Source: Bacteroidia bacterium (lineage in GTDB: Bacteria > Bacteroidota > Bacteroidia > UKL13-3). Taken from it: 17,002 bases of DNA. Numbering within the stretch: the first letter of the stretch is position 1; every line of letters begins with the position of its first letter. Below are positions 6,032 through 12,215 of this stretch, one piece after another. A program made the translations under genes and the position numbers. The stretch is taken from assembly GCA_019454865.1 (NCBI GenBank), contig JACFNJ010000030.1, positions 1 to 17,002 on the forward strand, written 5' to 3'. The notes beneath the pieces were generated by a model. That model was not told where the DNA came from and made no database searches. It saw only the letters and a program-made list of their open reading frames with translations.

Positions 6032-6541
6032 CTATATTTTTTGTAGATATTGTATAGGAATTTTAATTGCAAGTTGGCTTCCTAATTCTTCAATTGCAAT
6101 TGAGAAGTACGTATTGCCATTTTTGCTAACTATTGTTCCAATGTATCCGGTAAGTGCACCACCTACTACTTTTACTCTTTCATTTGTTTTAAAGTCAATA
6201 TTAGTTACGCTTATGTTTTCGTAATGGGCAAGTGCTAATTGTATAGCTTGTATAATTTCGTGGCGGATAGGAGGTATTTCATTTCCAATTTTTACAAACT
6301 TTACTACGCCTTTAGTTTGCAAAACCGTTAAAAATTCTTTTTCGTAATTAATGTTTACAAACAGGTATGATTTGAACAAAGGTTCTTCTACTTTCTTTTT
6401 TCGATCGCTCCATTGTTTAAGGGTTGTTTGAAGTGGCAGGTAGGTTTCAACACCAATATCCGAAAGCGCTTTGTATGTTTTTTTTTCAGCACGCGGGTTG
6501 GTATATACAGCATACCATTTTTTTTCATGGGTTATGGTCAT
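6032..6541 (-). CDS. NusG/UpxY-like transcription antitermination protein
   Basis: A 169-aa NusG paralogue. The NGN domain opens with KWYAVYTNPRAEKKTYKAL (8-26) and continues ETYLPLQTTLKQWSDRKKKV (32-51) and PLFKSYLFVNI (54-64). A KOW-type segment ERVKVVGGALTGYIGTIV (121-138) is near the C-terminus. Specialised NusG paralogues of this type (UpxY in Bacteroides, related to RfaH/LoaP) bind RNA polymerase and let it read through early termination in long surface-polysaccharide operons. UpxY genes usually come first in their operon. Here the gene is in the middle, 77 nt after a glycosyltransferase gene, followed by the longest gene-free stretch of the operon. It may therefore control the downstream half or a co-transcribed locus elsewhere. 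Confidence 0.9.
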   Translation of the reverse strand: MTITHEKKWYAVYTNPRAEKKTYKALSDIGVETYLPLQTTLKQWSDRKKKVEEPLFKSYLFVNINYEKEFLTVLQTKGVVKFVKIGNEIPPIRHEIIQAIQLALAHYENISVTNIDFKTNERVKVVGGALTGYIGTIVSKNGNTYFSIAIEELGSQLAIKIPIQYLQKI

Positions 6542-6618
6542 ACCAACAAAATAAGCAGTAAATGAAAAGAAATAAAAAAGAATTTTTAGTGTTTATAGAT
6601 TGACATAAAGCAACACTG

Positions 6619-7545
6619 TTAAATAATTTCATCAATGATATACGGGGGGCGTTTTCTGGCGGCTTCTATGTTTCGCCACAAGTATTCGCCAATTATGCCT
6701 AATGCCATCATTTGAAAGGAAGAAACCAATAAAAATACAACCATCATGGTACTCCATCCTTCTACATCAATCCAACCATTAAGACGAGCGGTAATTACAT
6801 ACAAAGCATACAAAAAAGATGTTATCCCAAGTAAAAGCCCAATAGTAGTGATTAGCCGTAAAGGAGCATGAGAAAACGATACAAAAGAATCAATAAAAAG
6901 TTTTATTTTTTTCTTGATAGTCCACTTTGATTTTCCAATTTTTCTTGCTTTACGGGTATAAGGTATTGCCACATAATCATGCTTTAACCACATTAACAAG
7001 TATAATGAGTTGGTGTTTGTTTCCTTCATATCTATTACTTGTTCGCGCAATTGTTTATCAAACAAACAATAATCAAACCCACCGTGTGGCAGATTGGGTA
7101 GAGCATATTTTCGAATTAATTTTTGATAACTTTCAGCAAATATTCGGGAGGTCCATTTGTCTTCTCGTTCATCCCTATTGGCTACTACAAGCTTTACGCC
7201 TTTAGTCCAATAGTCATACATTTTTACCATTAATTCGGGAGGGTCTTGCAAATCAGCAGCAATTACAACATTGCAGTCACCGGTAGCAAAGCGCATTCCG
7301 GCCTGTATAGCATTATACGACCCAAAATTTCCGCTAAGTTTTACAATTTTTACTTTCTCTGGAAATGCCGATTTAAATTCTTTTAGTGCATTTAAAGTGC
7401 CGTCTTTACTGCCATCATCCACCATTACGTATTCAAAAGTTACATCAGATGGAAACAAACTTTCGTTGTTTATTAATTCCTTAGATGTAACCGGAATATT
7501 TAATTCGTTGTAATAACACGGGATGATTACAGATATTTTAGGCAT
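6619..7545 (-). CDS. GT2 glycosyltransferase, DPM1/ArnC/GtrB-like, with two C-terminal membrane helices
   Basis: A 308-aa family 2 glycosyltransferase. The GT-A domain has ISVIIPCYYNELN (4-16), VMVDDGSKDGT (40-50; DDG at 43-45) and VIAADLQDPPE (94-104), the last being typical of polyprenyl-phosphate glycosyltransferases. GKSKWTIKKKIKL (204-216) precedes two membrane helices at about 230-252 and 264-286. The C-terminus GEYLWRNIEAARKRPPYII is a classic ending of this group. The expected reaction is sugar transfer from a nucleotide donor to undecaprenyl phosphate or a lipid-linked intermediate on the cytoplasmic face. Its start overlaps the aminotransferase gene by 8 nt, indicating coupled translation with the amino-sugar pathway. 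The sugar it uses is not known. Confidence 0.93.
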   Translation of the reverse strand: MPKISVIIPCYYNELNIPVTSKELINNESLFPSDVTFEYVMVDDGSKDGTLNALKEFKSAFPEKVKIVKLSGNFGSYNAIQAGMRFATGDCNVVIAADLQDPPELMVKMYDYWTKGVKLVVANRDEREDKWTSRIFAESYQKLIRKYALPNLPHGGFDYCLFDKQLREQVIDMKETNTNSLYLLMWLKHDYVAIPYTRKARKIGKSKWTIKKKIKLFIDSFVSFSHAPLRLITTIGLLLGITSFLYALYVITARLNGWIDVEGWSTMMVVFLLVSSFQMMALGIIGEYLWRNIEAARKRPPYIIDEII

Positions 7546-8641
7546 GAAAAAATTGTTTGATGGTGTTACATACTTGTATCACTTCTTCTTCTTTTAAGCC
7601 CGGAAACATTGGTAAACTGAGGCAAGTTTCAGCAATTTGTTCTGCCAATGGAAAATCTCCTTTTTTATAACCTAATTCTTGATAGGCTTCTTGTAAATGC
7701 GGAGGAACAGGGTAGTGAATTAAAGTGCCAATTCCGTTTTGGGTTAGAAAATTTTGTAGCTCATCGCGTTTGTTTGTGCGGATTACAAAAAGATGATAAA
7801 CATGCGATGCTCCATTTGCTGTTGCGGGAAGAGTAATTTCGGTTACATCTTTTAATAAATTAATGTAAAGATTTGCCAATGTATTTCGTTCTGCCGTCCA
7901 TGCGTTCAGGTGTTTTAATTTTATGGATAAAAAGCCTGCCTGTAATTCATCCAGCCTACTGTTTATACCTTTAATTTCGTTGAAGTATTTTTTTTGTGAG
8001 CCGTAGTTTCTAAAGGTAGTACTTTTAGTAAGAAGACTTTCATCATTTGTAGTAATGGCACCGGCATCGCCAAATGCTCCAAGATTTTTTCCGGGGTAAA
8101 AACTGGTAGCATTAATATTGCCGAAGCTTCCGGTTCGTTTGCCATTAAATGCAGCACCTTGCGCTTGTGCATTATCTTCTACTACATATAGATTGTGTTT
8201 TTTAGCAATTTGCATAATTGCTTCCATTTCACAGCATTGTCCGTATAAGTGTACCGGCATAATTGCTTTGGTTTTGGAAGTGATTGCACTTTCAATTTTA
8301 TCCGGATTGATGTTGTATGTTTCAATTCTTGGTTCAACAGGAACAGGAGTAGCACCAACATAACTTACTGCAAGCCACGAAGCTATATAGGTATTAGAAG
8401 GTACGATTACTTCATCACCTTTACCTACTCCTAAAACTTTTAGTGCAATTATTAAAGCATCTAAACCGTTGGCAACACCGGCACAGTATTTTGTAGTGCA
8501 ATATTCCGCATAATCTTTCTCGAATTGCTTAACCTGATCACCAAGTATGTACCAACCCTTATCAATAAAGTTTTCAAATGAAGGCAGAAGCTCTTTTTTA
8601 ATTGCTTCATTCATTGAGGTAAAATCTAAAAATGGAATCAT
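7538..8641 (-). CDS. DegT/DnrJ/EryC1-family PLP-dependent sugar aminotransferase (FdtB/QdtB-like)
   Basis: A 367-aa aminotransferase of normal family length. The N-terminal GDQVKQFEKDYAEYC (34-48), the GDEVIVPSNTYIAS block (75-88), VVEDNAQAQGA (153-163, D156 contacting the PLP nitrogen) and SFYPGKNLGAFGDAGA (180-195, K185 as the Schiff-base lysine) are all present. SRLDELQAG (228-236) completes the site. The pattern fits enzymes that aminate dTDP-3-keto-6-deoxyhexoses. An FdtA/QdtA-like ketoisomerase gene lies two genes upstream, so the likely product is dTDP-3-amino-3,6-dideoxy-galactose or -glucose. It lies 12 nt after the acyltransferase gene, across an AAAT microsatellite, and overlaps the following glycosyltransferase gene by 8 nt. 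Confidence 0.95.
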   Translation of the reverse strand: MIPFLDFTSMNEAIKKELLPSFENFIDKGWYILGDQVKQFEKDYAEYCTTKYCAGVANGLDALIIALKVLGVGKGDEVIVPSNTYIASWLAVSYVGATPVPVEPRIETYNINPDKIESAITSKTKAIMPVHLYGQCCEMEAIMQIAKKHNLYVVEDNAQAQGAAFNGKRTGSFGNINATSFYPGKNLGAFGDAGAITTNDESLLTKSTTFRNYGSQKKYFNEIKGINSRLDELQAGFLSIKLKHLNAWTAERNTLANLYINLLKDVTEITLPATANGASHVYHLFVIRTNKRDELQNFLTQNGIGTLIHYPVPPHLQEAYQELGYKKGDFPLAEQIAETCLSLPMFPGLKEEEVIQVCNTIKQFFHA

Positions 8642-8659
8642 TTATTTATTTATTTATTT
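8640..8659. repeat. tetranucleotide microsatellite (AAAT)5 at the aminotransferase start
   Basis: Five tandem ATTT units on the plus strand (AAAT on the coding strand) cover 8640-8659. They include the stop codon of the acyltransferase gene and the last bases of the aminotransferase start codon. Changes in copy number would move the distance between upstream stop and downstream start without changing either protein. Confidence 0.8.
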
Positions 8660-9577
8660 ATTATTAGTTAATGATAAAACATGTGTGGAACTTCCTAATC
8701 GGTATCCTAGTTTTTCCCATGTATAAAACACTGCCCGATTAGTAGATTGCGTATTTAAGTGAATAAATTCTGCACCTTCATCACGCAACAAATAAGTCAT
8801 TTCTGAAATTAACTTAGCATACCAGCCCTTATTTGTTTTGTTTGATACCGCTGACAAAACCATTTTGGATACATTTTTTCCTAACAAATCCCATTCGTTT
8901 TTAAAGAATTTTGCTGTTAAAAATGAGTCAGAAGGAATGGCAGGTTCATTGGGAGTAAGAACTACATCAGCAAATCCTTTAAGCGATTCTTCAATGTATT
9001 TGGAAAGAAATTCATCGGCAAGTTCTACATTAAAAGTTGTATCCGCATGAAAGCGGTCATAGTCATTTCGCATTTCGCGAGCTACTCGTTTCAGGTTATC
9101 GGTATCGGCAATAGTTGCGCGTCTTACAGGAAATCGAGGTTCATTAAAGTTCTCTAAATTTCCTCTAAAATAATTTAGCCTTGTTTCAACCAACTTAAAT
9201 CCTGCACTTCCTAAAGCTTGAATTAACAAAATATCTTCTGATGGAATTTCAATAAATAAATAAGCACCTTCCGGAATTGTAGAAGTTACAAATTCTTTAA
9301 TTGCGAGTGCTATTATTGAAACATCCCTATGGTTAAACAAAACAGTTTTTAGTTTATAAGTAGGTAGGTTAAAAAATGCTGTATCCCAAGCAAGGTATTC
9401 GTGAAAAAAAAGATGTTGTTTTCCCTGAACAGAAATGCTTGTTTCAATGTTTTTATTACCTATTAGAGTCGGAATTACAATGTTTTGAATTTGTTTCTGT
9501 TGATCAATTACCCGAATAAAATTATAAGGCGAGTAGAAAAATAATTCTTTAGTTCGTGCTTGTAACAAAGTATCCAT
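8654..9577 (-). CDS. GNAT-like N-acyltransferase of amino-sugar pathway (WecD-like)
   Basis: A 307-aa protein with a C-terminal GNAT-like domain. YLAWDTAFFNLPTYKL (61-76) resembles the 'WDS-FF' start of the dTDP-fucosamine acetyltransferase group. NKGWYAKLISEM (249-260) stands where the acetyl-CoA loop is expected, and NRAVFYTWEKLGYR (280-293) is the usual GNAT ending. It lies between the ketoisomerase (3 nt away) and the aminotransferase (12 nt away), so acylation of the 3-amino group is the natural guess. In the characterised Fuc3NAc and Qui3NAc pathways this step is done by a left-handed beta-helix enzyme (FdtC/QdtC), so this would be a non-homologous replacement. The acetyl-CoA loop is not canonical, leaving the acyl donor open. 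Confidence 0.68.
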   Translation of the reverse strand: MDTLLQARTKELFFYSPYNFIRVIDQQKQIQNIVIPTLIGNKNIETSISVQGKQHLFFHEYLAWDTAFFNLPTYKLKTVLFNHRDVSIIALAIKEFVTSTIPEGAYLFIEIPSEDILLIQALGSAGFKLVETRLNYFRGNLENFNEPRFPVRRATIADTDNLKRVAREMRNDYDRFHADTTFNVELADEFLSKYIEESLKGFADVVLTPNEPAIPSDSFLTAKFFKNEWDLLGKNVSKMVLSAVSNKTNKGWYAKLISEMTYLLRDEGAEFIHLNTQSTNRAVFYTWEKLGYRLGSSTHVLSLTNNK

Positions 9578-9580
9578 AAA

Positions 9581-9988
9581 TTATTTCCCCCACACTTCTT
9601 TAAATTGTTGGTAATCGCGTATGTAGTCGGCTGCATCATAAGGTAATGAAGCAAAAACCATTTGTATGGCAGTATGGCTGTATTGCATGGTATGCCATAC
9701 GTTTGGTGGCAAATACACCCCTTTGTTTGGCTCATCTAAAACAAATGTTTCAATTGTACCTTTTCCATCATCGGTAGTTACTATGATACGCCCGGTAACA
9801 GCAAATAAAAGTTGTTCGGTTTTAAAATGCGCATGTCTGCCGCGTACAATACTCTCAGGAGTATAATAAGTCCAAAAAATACGCTCTACTTTAAATGGAA
9901 GTTTTGCATTTTCGGCTATAGATAAATAGCCTATTTCAGGGCTGCCTAGTTTACCAAAATCAATAATATGCGGTGTTTTGTAGGTCAT
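9581..9988 (-). CDS. FdtA/QdtA-like dTDP-4-keto-6-deoxyhexose 3,4-ketoisomerase (cupin)
   Basis: A 135-aa cupin of the WxcM-like/FdtA family, normal in length for a single-domain member. KLPFKVERIFWTYYTPESIV (29-48) is followed by RGRHAHFKTEQ (49-59), in which H52 and H54 match the conserved catalytic histidine pair. FAVTGRIIVTTDDG (62-75) and VYLPPNVWHTMQY (91-103) are the cupin strands. Family enzymes shift the keto group of dTDP-4-keto-6-deoxyglucose from C4 to C3 so that an aminotransferase can act. The lysine usual after HAH is F55 here, a small deviation. The gene is 3 nt from both neighbours. RmlA and RmlB, which make the substrate, are not in the window. FdtA versus QdtA stereochemistry cannot be decided by eye. 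Confidence 0.87.
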   Translation of the reverse strand: MTYKTPHIIDFGKLGSPEIGYLSIAENAKLPFKVERIFWTYYTPESIVRGRHAHFKTEQLLFAVTGRIIVTTDDGKGTIETFVLDEPNKGVYLPPNVWHTMQYSHTAIQMVFASLPYDAADYIRDYQQFKEVWGK

Positions 9989-9991
9989 TGT

Positions 9992-10957
9992 TTATAAAAA
10001 ATAGTTAGCATTTTTATTATACCAATCCAATGCAAGTTTTAATCCGTTTGCTAAGTTAATATTTGGTTGGTAATTAAGCAATTTTCTTGCTTTGCTAATA
10101 TCTGCCAAACTATCGCGCACATCACCTGCGCGCTCTTCGCGATGAATGGGTTTTAAGTTAGGGTTTGGACCGGAAGCAACCAACGAATTAAACAAATCAT
10201 TAATGCTGTTTTGCTCGCCACACGCAATATTATAAACTTGGTTCCATGCAGATTGATTTTCGGTAAATAGTGCAAGCAAATTAGCTTGTACCGCATTGCT
10301 TACATAAGTAAAATCTCTGCTTTGTAATCCATCGCCATTGATATAAGGTGAAGTGTTATTTAATACAGCTTTTGCAAACAAGGGAATAACAGCAGCATAA
10401 GCCCCTTGTGGGTTTTGTTTTGGCCCAAAAACATTAAAATAACGTAACCCGATAAAATGGATTCCATAAATTTTATGAAATACATCTGCATACAATTCAT
10501 TTACTAATTTGGTAATTGCATACGGAGAAAGTGGTTTGCCTATTTTATCTTCTGTTTTTGGTAAAATTTTACTATCTCCATAAGTAGATGAAGAGGCTGC
10601 ATAAACTATCTTATTTATTGAATTTTCTTTTGCAGCAGTAAAAATATTTAAAGCCCCTGAAATATTTACGGCATTGGTTGTTATAGGGTCGTTAATGGAA
10701 CGAGGCACAGAGCCTAATGCTGCTTGATGGCTGATAGCATCTATATTTTTACAAGCGTCTAAACAAGTATTCCAGTCGCGAATATCACCTTGTATCCATT
10801 CCATTTTTGGATTTGATAAAAAAGGCTGAATGTTTTTTAATAATCCTGTTGAAAGATTATCCAATACACGAACTTTTGTTATACGTTCATCTTGCAACAA
10901 GGCTTCAGTTAAATTGGAGCCAATAAATCCTGCACCGCCTGTAACTAATACTCGCAT
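9992..10957 (-). CDS. tviC: NAD-dependent UDP-GlcNAc(A) 4-epimerase, TviC/WbpP-like
   Basis: A 321-aa extended short-chain dehydrogenase/reductase. The Rossmann fingerprint is VTGGAGFIGSNL (5-16). The catalytic set is serine in AASSSTYGDS (120-129) with Y146 and K150 in SPYAITK (144-150). HQAALGSVPRSINDP (77-91) and LRYFNVFGPKQNPQGAYAAV (171-190) are typical of WbpP/TviC, which epimerise C4 of UDP-GlcNAc or UDP-GlcNAcA. The start ATG shares one base with the stop of the dehydrogenase gene (TAATG), indicating coupled translation. Together the two enzymes would give UDP-GalNAcA, as in Vi antigen and some O-antigens. UDP-GlcNAc versus UDP-GlcNAcA as preferred substrate is not resolved. Confidence 0.9.
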   Translation of the reverse strand: MRVLVTGGAGFIGSNLTEALLQDERITKVRVLDNLSTGLLKNIQPFLSNPKMEWIQGDIRDWNTCLDACKNIDAISHQAALGSVPRSINDPITTNAVNISGALNIFTAAKENSINKIVYAASSSTYGDSKILPKTEDKIGKPLSPYAITKLVNELYADVFHKIYGIHFIGLRYFNVFGPKQNPQGAYAAVIPLFAKAVLNNTSPYINGDGLQSRDFTYVSNAVQANLLALFTENQSAWNQVYNIACGEQNSINDLFNSLVASGPNPNLKPIHREERAGDVRDSLADISKARKLLNYQPNINLANGLKLALDWYNKNANYFL

Positions 10958-12213
10958 TATAATCTACTATCAATAATGGATTTGTCTATATTTGATTTTA
11001 CATCATATACCACAGCTGTGGGCTTTGTCCAATCGGTAATTTTGATAGCTTGAAATGCATTGTGAGCAACGGCATGAATAATCGCATCGTACTTGGTATT
11101 CAGATTTATTATTAAATCCAAACCGTATTCGTGTTTCACTTCATCCGGATCAGCCATGGGGTCATATACATCCAGGTTTACACCAAAGTCTTGTAATTCA
11201 TGAATGATATCAATAACCTTGGAATTACGTATATCCGGGCAATTTTCCTTAAATGTAATTCCCAGTAATAAAACATTTGCAGCGTTTACGGTAATGCCTT
11301 TTTTAATCATTAACTTAACCACTTTATTGGCAACAAAAGCACCCATGTTATCATTTATTTTTCTGCCGGAAAGAATTACCTGGCTATGATACCCAATTTC
11401 TTCTGCTTTAAATGTTAAATAATAAGGGTCAACACCAATGCAATGCCCGCCAACTAAGCCCGGCCGGAATGGTAAAAAATTCCATTTAGTACCGGCAGCT
11501 TCCAATACATCCAACGTGTCAATTTGCATTTTATCAAAAATCATTGCCAGTTCGTTCACAAATGCAATATTTATATCGCGTTGACAATTCTCTATTACCT
11601 TAGCAGCCTCGGCTACTTTAATACTGGATGCTTTAAAAGTTCCGGCAGTAATAATGGATTGGTATAGATTATTAACCTCATCTGCAATTGCAGGAGTTGA
11701 GCCGGAAGTAATTTTACGAATTTTAGTAACGGTATGAACCTTATCTCCCGGATTTATTCTTTCCGGTGAGTAGCCGCAATAAAAATCAGTATTGAATTTT
11801 AAGCCACTGTGTTTTTCTAAAACCGGTACACAATCTTCTTCCGTACATCCCGGATAAACAGTAGATTCATAAATTACAATGTCTCCTTTTTTTAGGACTT
11901 TACCTACTGTTTCGCTTGCCTTGATTAATGGCGTTAAATCAGGGCGTTTATTTTTATCAATAGGGGTAGGTACAGTTACTATAAAAATTGATGCTTGTTT
12001 TAATTCATTTAAGTCGGATGTAAAAGATAATAAAGTTGCGGATTTTAAGTTTTCTGTTTCTACTTCTAAAGTTCTGTCATATCCGCTTTTTAGCTCTTCA
12101 ATTCGCTTTGTATTAATATCAAAACCTATGGTAGTATGTTTTTTGCCAAATTCAACAGCTAAAGGTAATCCCACATACCCTAAGCCGATAATACCTATTT
12201 TTTTTGTTGACAT
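10957..12213 (-). CDS. tviB: nucleotide-sugar 6-dehydrogenase, TviB/WbpO-like
   Basis: A 418-aa UDP-sugar dehydrogenase that oxidises C6 to a carboxylate with two NAD+. IGIIGLGYVGLPLA (6-19) is the NAD-binding fingerprint. VPTPIDKNKRPDL (81-93), YESTVYPG (115-122), SPERINPGDK (149-158) and KVAEAAKVIENCQRDINIAF (199-218) are family blocks. The catalytic cysteine is C258 in PGLVGGHCIGVDPYYL (251-266). The continuation FKAEEIGYHSQVILSGRKIN is characteristic of the TviB/WbpO (UDP-HexNAc) branch rather than UDP-glucose dehydrogenase. The length is normal and the gene lies 2 nt after the Wzc-like gene. It implies an acidic, uronic-acid-containing polysaccharide. Confidence 0.93.
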   Translation of the reverse strand: MSTKKIGIIGLGYVGLPLAVEFGKKHTTIGFDINTKRIEELKSGYDRTLEVETENLKSATLLSFTSDLNELKQASIFIVTVPTPIDKNKRPDLTPLIKASETVGKVLKKGDIVIYESTVYPGCTEEDCVPVLEKHSGLKFNTDFYCGYSPERINPGDKVHTVTKIRKITSGSTPAIADEVNNLYQSIITAGTFKASSIKVAEAAKVIENCQRDINIAFVNELAMIFDKMQIDTLDVLEAAGTKWNFLPFRPGLVGGHCIGVDPYYLTFKAEEIGYHSQVILSGRKINDNMGAFVANKVVKLMIKKGITVNAANVLLLGITFKENCPDIRNSKVIDIIHELQDFGVNLDVYDPMADPDEVKHEYGLDLIINLNTKYDAIIHAVAHNAFQAIKITDWTKPTAVVYDVKSNIDKSIIDSRL

Positions 12214-12215
12214 GT

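Noticed and set aside
6542..6618. Promoter for the NusG-like gene in the 77-bp gap
   Set aside because: A TTG is present, but the following -7 candidate lacks the TTTG and the spacing is off.
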